Below are positions 16,528 through 24,666 of a DNA stretch of 36,484 nt, in pieces. How positions within the stretch are numbered: position 1 is the first letter of the stretch; each line of letters begins with the position of its first letter. Under the pieces are notes generated by a model, which worked only from the letters and a program-made list of their open reading frames with translations, made no database searches and was not told the origin of the DNA. This DNA comes from a virus, in the IMG/VR virus record IMGVR_UViG_3300027861_000089, positions 1 to 36,484 of that record. One strand, given 5' to 3'. Made by a program: the position numbers and the translations under genes.

Positions 16528-16554
16528 CGTTCATCTCTTATATCTGTCTTTTTT

Positions 16555-16851
16555 CTATTTGGCGAAAAACAACAAGTCTTTTTCTAAGACCTTTATTATA
16601 ATCCGCAATCCCCTATGTTCTATTTGGCGAATACGTTCAGGCGTAAGACAAAGTTCGGTTCCCACCTCTGCCAATGTATAAACTTTATCCAACCCTATTC
16701 CAAATCTCATTCGTAAAACTTCTACTTGTTGCAAAGTTATTTTAGATCGCAACTCTTTATCCTCCAAAAATTCTTTTATAACAAACTTGCTTATGTCAAA
16801 TAAACGATGTGTTTTTGGACCGTTTTCTCTTATTATGGCTTTTTTAGGCAT
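16555..16851 (-). CDS. Stand-alone sigma70 region 4 protein
   Basis: The ATG at 16851 has GGGAGG upstream with 6-nt spacing, so it is preferred over an in-frame GTG at 16857. The 98-residue product matches sigma70 region 4: EVLRMRFGIGLDKVYTLAEV (about 44-63), then GTELCLTPERIRQIEHRGLR (64-83). In primary sigma factors the same stretch reads 'vlrlRFGl....tLeEvG..l.vTrERiRQiE.kaLrkl'. Regions 1-3 are absent. Known: region 4.2 contacts the -35 element and the RNAP beta-flap. The protein could redirect, stabilise or appropriate host RNAP at phage promoters. It is encoded next to the late control region. Confidence 0.87.
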   Translation of the reverse strand: MPKKAIIRENGPKTHRLFDISKFVIKEFLEDKELRSKITLQQVEVLRMRFGIGLDKVYTLAEVGTELCLTPERIRQIEHRGLRIIIKVLEKDLLFFAK

Positions 16852-17074
16852 ACTCACCCTCCCTGTTAATAAATTTATTAAGCGTGATCTCGTCTCTTAT
16901 TCTTCTAGCCTCTTCAATTCTTATTTTGTACAAAGCATAGACAGCTTTGACTTTTCTTAAGTTATCCCTGGCTAATAAAAGATCATGTTTTTGTTTTCTA
17001 TCTAATTCACCGCGATATTTCTTCACAAACTCATCAAGTAAAACAGCTTCTCTTTCTAATCTCTCATCTATCAT
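16844..17074 (-). CDS. Small helical protein between portal and the sigma-like gene
   Basis: The 76-residue, strongly charged helical protein includes LEREAVLLDEFVKKYRGELD and YALYKIRIEEARRIRDEI. Its ATG overlaps the portal stop as ATGA, and its own end overlaps the following gene, so translation is coupled. No family recognised. A role in head assembly is possible from position only. Confidence 0.65.
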   Translation of the reverse strand: MIDERLEREAVLLDEFVKKYRGELDRKQKHDLLLARDNLRKVKAVYALYKIRIEEARRIRDEITLNKFINREGEYA

Positions 17075-19125
17075 GCTTCGCCCCTTCCTGCTACGCTAAT
17101 ATATTCTCTAGCTAGATCTGTATTAGCCTTGGCCATTTCAGCATCAACTTTCCTATGTCCAAGATCAATCTTAGAATCTTCAATTTCTTTCTTACCTAAT
17201 TCCTTCATTATATCAGTAGCTGCGCCAATATGCGAAGAATGAGTCTCCATTTGTGTCTTTGCTGCTTCAGATTGATTCTTCATAGCCTCAGTTTGCTTTT
17301 TCTGAGTATCAGCATTAATGTTTTGTACTTGAGCCATCATTAATGGATTAGGCTTTTGTTGAGGGGCTGGTTTTTTCTCTTCTTTAGCAATTATTACAGG
17401 AATTAAATCTTTTGCTCGCTGAACTAAAGTATCTGCACTCTTTATGTCAACAAGCTCAGCTAATATGTCAGGACTTATCTTGCCAAGCTCTGGATTAACT
17501 CTTATTGCGTTTACCATGTTATTAAATTGCTGCTGCTTATCCATCTCGAAACTAGCTCCGGCTTTCACTTCAACAGTGTATTTTGTGGCTTTTATCATTG
17601 TTTCCTTCTTTCTTTCGTCATTAATAGGCTGACTCAAAGTTTTACCGTCATGCGTCGAAATGCTCACAGTTCTTCTTCCGTCATATACCTCGGGAAGTGC
17701 TCCAATTGAGCACCTTAATCCAGATTCGATAGCTTTCAAGGCATTATCAAAAAATATCTTTATATTTAAATTTGATGAGGCTAACCTATTATTTACAGCC
17801 ACACCGCTACTTTCGTTGCTTGGTGCTCCTGTCGCCACTTCAGATCTGCCGGGAATATTCTGTATATCAAAATATGATCTTTCTACTTCTTGGATTAAAA
17901 CAGGATCAATTTGTTGCGGCTGTTGGCGTTGCGGAATAAATCCAGATTGTACCTCATTAAAAACCAAAGCTCCTTGCTGACGATGTGCGTTAGTCCATTG
18001 ATCATTTTTTCCCTTTCCAGAAGGAATATTCCCAGTGGCTACAAGCCATGGAGCTATTCTTGATGTCTGTAATCTATAAACCAATTCAGATCTTGATCTG
18101 TTGTATGATTTTTGTGCATCTTTCATGAATCTGATGGCTGAATAAGTGTACTCTCTTCCTTTGATCCACTTTGTTATGCCTGCTTGAAAAATTATAGGTA
18201 ATTGTTCGCCTGGGAAAATTGATTCTTCTATAATATAATTTTGAGTAATTCTATAATGTTTTATTCTGTATGTTGTTTTCATCTCTGATTTAACTATTGA
18301 AAGAGGTTCTGGGTTTATAGCATTATATTTTGATAATTCCTGTTCGACTTCTTCCTCTGGTTTTTTTATGAACGATCCGTTGCTTAATAAAACCACATTA
18401 ACAGTATAATATTCCTTCATATAATAATCACAAATTGCAATTGATTCTTTATCTTGCCATGGAAAAGGTTGGTCTGTAACTTCAAAATCATCTGCCTCTG
18501 CTACTTTAAATTTGGGATATTTTTCTTTAAATTCCGCTTTGGAGATTTGCGTAACTACCCCGCAATAATCCCCGTCAGATTTGTCGACCTCACGAGCCGA
18601 ACTGTCCCAATAACATAGTGTAGGGTTTTCAACTGATTTATACCTAATACAGTAATTAAAACTTAAATCAGATTCAGGCTCAACAACAATTCTGAATGCC
18701 CCGTAACCCCCTGTCCATGCACAACTTGCCGCTGTTGAATAGACAAGATTAGTCTCAGATCTCAAAGCTATTCTTCGTAAAAGAGACGTAACTATATCAA
18801 CTGTCTCTTGACTATCTTGATGTGATAAATCATATATTTCACCATCTGTGGATGATCTGACTTTGGGCTGTGGAATGTTTTGCTCAAATTGAGCCGCCAT
18901 ACTATTTAAATATTTAGGAATCATATTAAAAGTAAATCTAGGGCGGCCATTGTCTTTGTAATCGTTTATTTCAGCTTTATCCCACTGCCCGTTTTCAAGA
19001 TAAGAAAATTCTGTGTCTTGTCTGTATGTTTCAACATTATGCGAGTAATAGCTGTACCAATTATCAATATTGGATTTGATTTTATCTAATAACTTCTTAT
19101 CTTGCTTTGGTATTTTAGTTCTCAT
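17071..19125 (-). CDS. Portal protein, P22 gp1 family
   Basis: The 684 residues compare with 725 for P22 gp1. Seen: N-terminal helices followed by an early segment (RPRFTFNMIPKYLNSMAAQF), then NPTLCYWDSSAREVDKSDGD and KAEFKEKYPKF, which parallel the P22 portal segment 'viWDSnSk..DKSDa.... ...F..kY'. The C-terminal 120 residues are Gln/Lys/Ala-rich and helical (MAQVQNINADTQKKQTEAMK), like the P22 portal barrel that projects into the head. A dodecamer at one vertex carries DNA in and out. The gene follows TerL by 8 nt, as usual. Confidence 0.9.
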   Translation of the reverse strand: MRTKIPKQDKKLLDKIKSNIDNWYSYYSHNVETYRQDTEFSYLENGQWDKAEINDYKDNGRPRFTFNMIPKYLNSMAAQFEQNIPQPKVRSSTDGEIYDLSHQDSQETVDIVTSLLRRIALRSETNLVYSTAASCAWTGGYGAFRIVVEPESDLSFNYCIRYKSVENPTLCYWDSSAREVDKSDGDYCGVVTQISKAEFKEKYPKFKVAEADDFEVTDQPFPWQDKESIAICDYYMKEYYTVNVVLLSNGSFIKKPEEEVEQELSKYNAINPEPLSIVKSEMKTTYRIKHYRITQNYIIEESIFPGEQLPIIFQAGITKWIKGREYTYSAIRFMKDAQKSYNRSRSELVYRLQTSRIAPWLVATGNIPSGKGKNDQWTNAHRQQGALVFNEVQSGFIPQRQQPQQIDPVLIQEVERSYFDIQNIPGRSEVATGAPSNESSGVAVNNRLASSNLNIKIFFDNALKAIESGLRCSIGALPEVYDGRRTVSISTHDGKTLSQPINDERKKETMIKATKYTVEVKAGASFEMDKQQQFNNMVNAIRVNPELGKISPDILAELVDIKSADTLVQRAKDLIPVIIAKEEKKPAPQQKPNPLMMAQVQNINADTQKKQTEAMKNQSEAAKTQMETHSSHIGAATDIMKELGKKEIEDSKIDLGHRKVDAEMAKANTDLAREYISVAGRGEA

Positions 19126-19133
19126 CTTCTTTC

Positions 19134-20684
19134 CTAATATTTTGAAACGGAACTATATTTAGAAATATCAAACTCACGTTCTAACATTTTCTTGTTATAA
19201 TGTCCGTCTAAGGCCCCATATTGCAGACAATCTACAATATCACTAAATGGATGAGTCTTATTAGGAACATCTCTGTATCTTTCTTCGCCAATAACTCTCA
19301 TCCTCTTGTAGCAATAATGTCCACTAAGTGCTTTTCTAAGCTGCGGACATTCTTTTCTAGAGATAACAATAGCAGGCTCACCTTTGATTAAAGTATTAAG
19401 ATAATACTTAACAGCCTCTAGTCTAGGTAATAACACATTGGTTAATGCCCTATCAGTCGGCAATCCCTCTTCTTTGAGAATTTCCATTGCACTCTCTGCT
19501 ACTTCAGATATATTGCTTCCAGCGTCTCCAGCTGGATCACCTTTAGAGTCAAAAGTATATCCCTCAAAGTTAGCATTTATGTATGGAATAACAATACTTC
19601 TTGCAAATTCACGTATTCCCATCCTCTCAGTAGTAAATTCTTTAATACAACGTAATTGTCCGTCATCTCTAAATTGCATCACTAAACAGGCCGGAGTATA
19701 CCCAAAATCAAAACGAATGTAAATTGGTTGATTTTCTAACACTTGTACTTCTTCTACACTATGAACATCATCATTGTATTCATCAAAAACATGCTTGCCT
19801 AGTACAACAATTCCCCACTCTCCGCGACAATATACTTTTATGATCTCTTCTCTAAACTTATTCTTTCTAGCATAATCAAAGTAATAATCTTTCTTAAGGT
19901 TCTTTATATTGTCAGCTTCTGGATTATCTATCCAATTACTGTTTTTATCTTTTATTAATCCGGGTGGTTGTTTGAACAAGGAAGTGCCTAGTATCTTGTT
20001 TATCTCAAAATACTTGTACAACCAATGATCAGTATCGGGTGGGTTAGTATCGCCTAAGATTCCACCCCAATATTCATTTTCAATTTGCCATTTTGCAGGA
20101 AATCTCCCTACTCTTCCAGTCATGTGACTAAATATCCCCTCTGGGATATGCTGAATTTCATTAAAATAACACCAAGTAAGCTCTAATGACTCAAGAGCAT
20201 CTCGCTGATCTTCTCTGTCTAACCCCATGAACAGCAATTCTATTTCAACAACACCATCTTTATCAGCAAAACGATATTTGTAAGTCAAGATTGGCTTCTT
20301 ACGTTTTTCTATAAGCGGTAATCTACCAAACCATTGAAGCCATGTAGTTAATGTTGTGGTTTCTATTTTTCCTGCTGTGTTTCTGACTATTAGCCCTCTA
20401 GATTTTCTTATCCCATCATTGCATTTAGGCATTGTAACAGCCCTATAAAGAGCCTCGTGACAGCACATAACTGACTTGCCAGATCCGAACGGACCCATAA
20501 TGACTTTAACCTCATCATTGCACTGATGAAAAACTAATCCAGTCTTGCTTGGCTCATATTCTTTAGCGCGAGTTGTGACGTTTGATACGAAATCATCGTT
20601 TAATGAGAAATGTATGACTTCATCAGTCATATAATGTTGCTCTGCTCTGTCAAGCCTCTTTAGTAGTTGTGTGTTTTTTAACAT
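19134..20684 (-). CDS. Terminase large subunit
   Basis: The 516-residue packaging motor has its ATPase motifs in order: Walker A GPFGSGKS (64-71), Walker B LELTWCYFNE with E176, and a coupling motif GDTNPP (211-216). The RNase H-like nuclease domain follows: RFDFGYTP with D326, FDSKGDPAGD around 378-386, and HPFSDIVDCLQYG near the C-terminus. Known: TerL cuts concatemers and pumps DNA through the portal. The ATG at 20684 lies inside the end of the preceding gene with AAGGA immediately before it, so a start at 20630 (MTDEVIHF) cannot be excluded. The TerS candidate is not adjacent (25613-26071). Confidence 0.93.
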   Translation of the reverse strand: MLKNTQLLKRLDRAEQHYMTDEVIHFSLNDDFVSNVTTRAKEYEPSKTGLVFHQCNDEVKVIMGPFGSGKSVMCCHEALYRAVTMPKCNDGIRKSRGLIVRNTAGKIETTTLTTWLQWFGRLPLIEKRKKPILTYKYRFADKDGVVEIELLFMGLDREDQRDALESLELTWCYFNEIQHIPEGIFSHMTGRVGRFPAKWQIENEYWGGILGDTNPPDTDHWLYKYFEINKILGTSLFKQPPGLIKDKNSNWIDNPEADNIKNLKKDYYFDYARKNKFREEIIKVYCRGEWGIVVLGKHVFDEYNDDVHSVEEVQVLENQPIYIRFDFGYTPACLVMQFRDDGQLRCIKEFTTERMGIREFARSIVIPYINANFEGYTFDSKGDPAGDAGSNISEVAESAMEILKEEGLPTDRALTNVLLPRLEAVKYYLNTLIKGEPAIVISRKECPQLRKALSGHYCYKRMRVIGEERYRDVPNKTHPFSDIVDCLQYGALDGHYNKKMLEREFDISKYSSVSKY

Positions 20685-20883
20685 TCCTTTCTGTTTCTTC
20701 CTTAAGGTCTTCTATCTCATCCACTAAAAAAGCTATGATTTCACCCAACCAAATATCACCACTGTGATTATAATCTTCTTGCAGCTCAGAAGCCATCTTG
20801 CGTATATCGCCATATGTAATATAATAATCAGGCTCCTCATATAGTAGCCCTGTTTTACGACTATTAAAGCTCTCTGTCATCAT
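20650..20883 (-). CDS. Small acidic hypothetical protein upstream of TerL
   Basis: The 77-residue protein includes YITYGDIRKMASELQEDYNH, then SGDIWLGEIIAFLVDEIEDL, an acidic amphipathic helix, and a polar tail. No family is recognised. It overlaps the assigned TerL start by 35 nt, unusual in this genome, which keeps TerL's true start open. Small terminase is possible from position, but there is no visible DNA-binding helix-turn-helix. Confidence 0.6.
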   Translation of the reverse strand: MMTESFNSRKTGLLYEEPDYYITYGDIRKMASELQEDYNHSGDIWLGEIIAFLVDEIEDLKEETERNVKKHTTTKEA

Positions 20884-20935
20884 TCTTCTCCCTTATTTCA
20901 GTTGTTCGAATTTATCGAAACACTGTAGCTATTTT

Positions 20936-21355
20936 TTATGCCTCAACTATTCCGGCCTTCAAATTCTCCCACTGTCTAATATTATCCGGCTCTAATGACC
21001 TTCCTATCTTTCCTAACGCGGAGAATAATTGAGGGTATGCAGGAAGATAGCGTTCTGTTAGCAGATCAATTACCTTCTTTAAAGCATTCCCTTCTAATTC
21101 TTGTGTTATATCCAAAATAGCTTCTAATGCTGCTTCTTTGACAGTTACTAAAGTACAATCATCTAAAATTTCAAACAACATTGAAAGTATTTCCGGATGT
21201 TCTTTAGTCGCCCACCCAATCCGGCCTAATGCTAAGATTGCTTCCTTATTAAACTCTGTACGAAAAGTTTTAGAGTAATAAAGCAATTCTTCAACTATTT
21301 TATCAACAATTTCTTTGTTTATTTCTTGATCTCTTGTTGTGTTTATGTATACCAT
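20936..21355 (-). CDS. HEAT-like repeat protein
   Basis: The 139-residue protein is all-helical. Two clear repeat units of the HEAT type are present: FNKEAILALGRIGWATKEHP with ILSMLFEILDD, and TVKEAALEAILDITQELEGN with LKKVIDLLTERY. A third is weaker (YPQLFSALGKIGRSLEP). The conserved 'v...Al.aLg.i' helix followed by a hydrophobic helix gives the superhelical protein-binding scaffold of HEAT proteins. Partner unknown. SD AGGAGAAG precedes the ATG. Phage HEAT proteins are uncommon; together with the ankyrin gene 1.2 kb upstream this makes two repeat-scaffold proteins in one operon. Confidence 0.72.
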   Translation of the reverse strand: MVYINTTRDQEINKEIVDKIVEELLYYSKTFRTEFNKEAILALGRIGWATKEHPEILSMLFEILDDCTLVTVKEAALEAILDITQELEGNALKKVIDLLTERYLPAYPQLFSALGKIGRSLEPDNIRQWENLKAGIVEA

Positions 21356-21367
21356 ATTATTCTTCTC

Positions 21368-21700
21368 CTATGTCCAAATATAAAACACATTGTCACCTAG
21401 CTTCTTAACAGCATATTTGTAGCTACAAAAACCACCGTAAGCGCAACTTAACGTAGCAATAATCCACGCAGGACAATTAATATGCATGAGCATTAAGCTA
21501 CACAATAATACAGGAACTAAGAAGATCATTAAAAGAGACATGATCTTGATTGCTTTTAAAAAAAAGCTGGGCTTCTTGATTGCTTTAATTGCTTTAATTG
21601 CTTCATAAATTTCTATAAGAATTGGGTCGTCTTCTTGTAATCCTTTACACGTTACGCTTTGTAGTTCGCCTGATTCCTCTCTTATCTTTTTCTTGCTCAT
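21368..21700 (-). CDS. Two-span membrane protein
   Basis: The 110-residue protein has a charged N-terminus with KAIKAIKAIKK (encoded by a 9-bp tandem DNA repeat at about 21579-21603). Two hydrophobic spans follow: IKIMSLLMIFLVPVLLCSLM (about 51-71) and PAWIIATLSCAYGGFCSYKY (about 77-96). No family recognised. GAGGAATAAATAATG gives its SD just after the upstream stop. It could be an inner-membrane modulator such as a superinfection or host-interaction protein, but this is not shown. Confidence 0.65.
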   Translation of the reverse strand: MSKKKIREESGELQSVTCKGLQEDDPILIEIYEAIKAIKAIKKPSFFLKAIKIMSLLMIFLVPVLLCSLMLMHINCPAWIIATLSCAYGGFCSYKYAVKKLGDNVFYIWT

Positions 21701-21703
21701 TAT

Positions 21704-21943
21704 TTATTCCTCATCATAAGATCTTAGTGACCAAGAGGAACGTAAAAAAGGGAAAAGCTTAGAAAATAATGAACGTTTCTTCTGTTCATGTATTAATCGA
21801 CATCTTCTTTCCATATCTTTTATCATTCTTAGTTCAGCGTTATGCCTTATTTTATCTTCAAAGACTTTTCTTTGATATTCCTTTTCAATTTTCTCATAAT
21901 TTTCATCGCCCACCAACGATCTCCAGATTCCCTCGTCATTCAT
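21704..21943 (-). CDS. Basic hypothetical protein
   Basis: The 79-residue, highly charged protein has a helical middle (YEKIEKEYQRKVFEDKI, ELRMIKDMERRCRLIHEQKK) and a short amphipathic end (SLFSKLFPFLRSSW) that could associate with membrane. No family is recognised. GGAGGG lies upstream of the ATG. It sits between two membrane/host-interaction candidates and is probably cotranscribed with them. Confidence 0.62.
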   Translation of the reverse strand: MNDEGIWRSLVGDENYEKIEKEYQRKVFEDKIRHNAELRMIKDMERRCRLIHEQKKRSLFSKLFPFLRSSWSLRSYDEE

Positions 21944-21944
21944 A

Positions 21945-22322
21945 TTATCCCTCCTGTTCTAACACATATTCTATTGCAATCCCAGCTGTTAATCCTGTCA
22001 TCCTTATAGGATAATCTTCAGAATTGTTTTTTATTAATTCTATCAACAAAGAAATCACATTGTGAAATTGACGTTCTATTAATCCTGGATTTTTTAGTAA
22101 TTCCTCTGAATTATGGAAAACACATAAATATTGCCATACAAAAAACCTTATTTGGTCTATAATTTTCTCATTGTCAGTTAGTGAGTAAAAGTTTTCTTTA
22201 ATTACTCTTTCTGATAAGAAACCAATAGAAGAGTAAGAGTCGCAATCTGTCAAAAAATCTTTGTCTGATATATAAAGAGGCAGTGGGCCTCTAAAATTTA
22301 CAGGTCTTAACTCTTTATCCAT
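21945..22322 (-). CDS. Hypothetical protein
   Basis: The 125-residue protein is counted from the ATG at 22322, where GGAGGG lies 4 nt upstream; a 12-residue extension to 22358 sits inside the preceding gene. Seen: KELRPVNFRGPLPLYISDKD at the N-terminus, a helical body (IIDQIRFFVWQYLCVFHN, FHNVISLLIELIKNN), and GLTAGIAIEYVLEQEG at the end. Not recognised. Its start overlaps the stop of the membrane-protein gene by 8 nt. Confidence 0.65.
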   Translation of the reverse strand: MDKELRPVNFRGPLPLYISDKDFLTDCDSYSSIGFLSERVIKENFYSLTDNEKIIDQIRFFVWQYLCVFHNSEELLKNPGLIERQFHNVISLLIELIKNNSEDYPIRMTGLTAGIAIEYVLEQEG

Positions 22323-22545
22323 TATCCCTCCTGATTCTCCAAATAAGATTTTTAACATTGTCTCTTATAACTTCATATGCAAATATAACACCAAGCCAAA
22401 CTCCAAGAACCGCACCAATCAACATAAACAAGATTGACAGAAAAACGCCAAAGAGAATTACGAGAACAGTAACTATCAGTGGAGTTGCTAACAGAAGTAT
22501 TATCGCTATTAGCAATCCAATAATAGTTAACATAAGATAGTCCAT
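22315..22545 (-). CDS. Very hydrophobic two-span membrane protein
   Basis: The 76-residue protein is hydrophobic from residue 4 to 60. The spans are about LMLTIIGLLIAIILLLATPL with IVTVLVILFGVF, and SILFMLIGAVLGVWLGVIFA. It ends in a basic tail (NVKNLIWRIRRDN), so the C-terminus is likely cytoplasmic. The size and topology are compatible with a holin-type or membrane-stress protein, but it is far from the lysozyme gene, so no lysis role is claimed. Confidence 0.65.
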   Translation of the reverse strand: MDYLMLTIIGLLIAIILLLATPLIVTVLVILFGVFLSILFMLIGAVLGVWLGVIFAYEVIRDNVKNLIWRIRRDNG

Positions 22546-22546
22546 G

Positions 22547-23056
22547 TTATTCCTGCTCCTTTTTTTCTAAGACTGAGATTGATTTTTTAAAATTAGCTCC
22601 GTGATCGAGTAATAGTTGTGTTATTTGTAATAACTCCTTTCTTTCCTTTATTTCACTATACACTACTCTATTGATACAACGATCTAAGAAAGTTTGATGT
22701 GGTTTCTCATACCAGCCGTGTGCAGATGCGCCATTTTCCAATAAAAACTTAACTGCTTCTACATCATAATTATTTATAGCATTTACGAGTGGTGCGCACT
22801 CATTACTAATCGGATTATTTATTAAGGCTCCTTTTGAAAGTAAATACTTCGCAAGAAATAAGTTTCTGTCTTTAATAGCTATAGACATACAAGATTCATA
22901 TAGTTGCCAATAAGATTTTGGAGGAACAACAACATTAATGTTTGCTCCGTTTTCAAGAAGAAGATCTATTAGTAGCTTATAATTGTTACTCGTCGCTAGA
23001 ATCAATCCATAGTCTAATTCCTGTTGCCTTTTTTCTTCATCTGTCATTTCTGTCAT
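22547..23056 (-). CDS. Ankyrin-repeat protein
   Basis: The 169-residue protein is counted from the ATG at 23056 (GAGGAG 7 nt upstream); an 11-residue extension falls in the previous gene. Four ankyrin-type units are visible: YGLILATSNNYKLLIDLLLE plus NGANIN (15-41), CMSIAIKDRNLFLAKYLLSK plus GALINN (56-81), LVNAINNYDVEAVKFLLENG plus ASAHG (90-114), and a divergent one ending LLQITQLLLDHGANF (142-156). The signature '...A...g....v..LL..GA..n' recurs. Such proteins bind other proteins. In phages of host-associated bacteria ('ankyphages') they have been linked to eukaryotic host modulation. The target here is unknown. Confidence 0.87.
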   Translation of the reverse strand: MTEMTDEEKRQQELDYGLILATSNNYKLLIDLLLENGANINVVVPPKSYWQLYESCMSIAIKDRNLFLAKYLLSKGALINNPISNECAPLVNAINNYDVEAVKFLLENGASAHGWYEKPHQTFLDRCINRVVYSEIKERKELLQITQLLLDHGANFKKSISVLEKKEQE

Positions 23057-23057
23057 A

Positions 23058-23375
23058 TCATTTCTCCTCATCCTTGCAAAAAGGAACAATTAATTCTTTA
23101 TGAATTTTATACATAAGTTTTCTCCTGTTTTCAGCGTCTAGAGAGTTGAACAATTGAAAAGCTTCGTACAAATCCGGCCATGCTTCTATCGCTTTCTCTA
23201 AATGTCGCTCAGTATCTGCATAAGACATACTAAATAACGCAAACAACCAACAATCAAAATATTCGCCCGCACAGCCGGCACTTACATAATGTTGTGCTAA
23301 ACAAAGTCTCTTAAGCCCTATCTTTACTTTCATATCAATCTTCTTGTAATCAAATTGTAATTTCTTAGCAGCCAT
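23058..23375 (-). CDS. YAAYxxW-family small protein (divergent member)
   Basis: The 105-residue protein has two parts. The first is a helical N-terminal half with IGLKRLCLAQHYV. The second is the family C-terminal block KAIEAWPDLYEAFQLFNSLD, then RKLMYKIHKEL. Compare A(I/V)xxxPxLYAAYxxW....LLxxIxxxL in its relatives at 23596, 24819 and 28002. Here the second Trp is replaced by Phe, so it is the most divergent full-length copy. Strong GGAGGAG SD. The family has no known function; see findings. Confidence 0.68.
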   Translation of the reverse strand: MAAKKLQFDYKKIDMKVKIGLKRLCLAQHYVSAGCAGEYFDCWLFALFSMSYADTERHLEKAIEAWPDLYEAFQLFNSLDAENRRKLMYKIHKELIVPFCKDEEK

Positions 23376-23479
23376 AGCTACTCCTCCTTCTTATTGAATT
23401 TTATCAGGCCCATTAACCTCTTTTCTTTCTTCTGTAAAGTACTAAAAATCCAATATTTATTAGCATAGCTTATTATTCC

Positions 23480-23602
23480 CTATCCAAATAACATCCTTAT
23501 CCCACATATAGCTATAACAATCCATACAGCATCTCTAAATGAAAATGAATCTGATTCTATTATAACACCCGCAGCAATAAGAATACAAAATATAGTTAAC
23601 AT
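23480..23602 (-). CDS. Tiny 40-residue membrane protein
   Basis: The gene starts at ATG 23602, overlapping the previous stop by 7 nt, with AAGG 6-7 nt upstream. Seen: two hydrophobic stretches, LTIFCILIAAGVI and AVWIVIAICGIRMLF, joined by a charged turn (ESDSFSFRD). The 104 nt between its stop and the next gene hold only very short frames, one of 17 codons at 23466. It is too short for homology calls. Overlap, SD and hydrophobic design support it. Confidence 0.5.
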   Translation of the reverse strand: MLTIFCILIAAGVIIESDSFSFRDAVWIVIAICGIRMLFG

Positions 23603-23985
23603 TTACTTGCCTTTTTATGATGTTCAGTTTCATGTACACCGAATCTCTTTATATCATAATTATAATCAATCAACTGCTCTCTAATAGCGTCTAACAATCG
23701 ACCAGGCATCATAATCTTAAATTGTTTCCATGTTAAATGTGCTGCATACAAAAAAGGATAAGCTTCAACCGTTTTGCTCCATATGTCTGTTTTTTTGTCT
23801 CCATTCTCAAATATGTCTAAGACAGAACGGCTAATATTAATATGTTCTTTATAGCTAGGCGTAAAAGTATATTCATCACTTATGTCAGCCGCAGGCGTTT
23901 TTAAAACCCAAAAATATAAAGCCTTAAAAGCTGACTTTTGCGACTCACTCATATATTTAAAAAAATCAACATAATTATCTGTCAT
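23596..23985 (-). CDS. YAAYxxW-family small protein
   Basis: The 129-residue protein carries both conserved blocks: AFKALYFWV near residue 19 and KTVEAYPFLYAAHLTWKQFK at about 79-98, followed by RLLDAIREQLI. The tail is His/Lys-rich. The blocks align with the paralogs at 24819-25172 and 28002-28268. Predicted all-helical, soluble, mildly acidic. GAGGGTG SD lies before the ATG. Function unknown. Confidence 0.7.
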   Translation of the reverse strand: MTDNYVDFFKYMSESQKSAFKALYFWVLKTPAADISDEYTFTPSYKEHINISRSVLDIFENGDKKTDIWSKTVEAYPFLYAAHLTWKQFKIMMPGRLLDAIREQLIDYNYDIKRFGVHETEHHKKASKC

Positions 23986-24333
23986 TTATTCACCCTCCTC
24001 ATTTCCATATTTCCATCCCACTTTGTCTAATATTTTCTTGTCAACAATTTTTTCTAATATTGCCCCGTCTCTTTCACACGCTTTTTTAATATGATTTAAT
24101 TCATTTTCAACTTCACCAACCGCTATGTCGAGTTGAAATTGTCTTAATTCTTCCCTTTCTTTCTTGATTTCCTCACGATGCTTTTCGAGAGCTTCTATTT
24201 GTTTCAATACCACCCTGTGTCTGACTTCTATTTCTTCGCTACAACACAGTAGTATTAATTCATCAGAAACATGTGCTACCTCAGCCCTCAACATAACTAA
24301 CTTCATGTCAATGTGTTCTATTATAGTTGCCAT
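23986..24333 (-). CDS. Coiled-coil hypothetical protein
   Basis: The 115-residue protein has a long heptad-like central helix (VVLKQIEALEKHREEIKKER followed by EELRQFQLDIAVG) and a second helix (VENELNHIKKACERDGAILE). A CC pair lies near residue 30. No family recognised. The stop abuts the next gene directly, so expression is coupled with the YAAYxxW members on both sides. Confidence 0.65.
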   Translation of the reverse strand: MATIIEHIDMKLVMLRAEVAHVSDELILLCCSEEIEVRHRVVLKQIEALEKHREEIKKEREELRQFQLDIAVGEVENELNHIKKACERDGAILEKIVDKKILDKVGWKYGNEEGE

Positions 24334-24336
24334 TAT

Positions 24337-24666
24337 TTATTCTCCTAAAATTTCATCTACTCTCTTTCTGAAATTATCTACCTTTTCTTTTAGCTTATCT
24401 ATTGTCTCTGATGCTTTCTTCACTTCCTTTTTTTTGTTCTTATTCTTCTCCAGTTGATATTCTCTTTCAAAACTGCTCCACGGCGAAGTGAAAACGGAAG
24501 TATCGCTGTCTGCTGCAAGCCATCTAATTTCATCGTCAGTTTCTATTCTTGCAAAAATAGTAGAATCCCAATATTCCGCATCTGTATCATCTTCTCTGTC
24601 CGAGATTTTGACTATCTCTACTTTACCCTTAATTTCTTTAATATCTGTAATATAATAACCGCTCAT
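24337..24666 (-). CDS. Hypothetical protein with C-terminal coiled coil
   Basis: The 109-residue protein has a beta-like acidic N-terminal half (YYITDIKEIKGKVEIVKISD, STIFARIETDDEIRWLAADS) and a Lys/Glu coiled coil at the end (ETIDKLKEKVDNFRKRVDEI). GGAGGAGA lies upstream, and the ATG overlaps the stop of the small membrane-protein gene as ATGA. Not recognised. Confidence 0.65.
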   Translation of the reverse strand: MSGYYITDIKEIKGKVEIVKISDREDDTDAEYWDSTIFARIETDDEIRWLAADSDTSVFTSPWSSFEREYQLEKNKNKKKEVKKASETIDKLKEKVDNFRKRVDEILGE

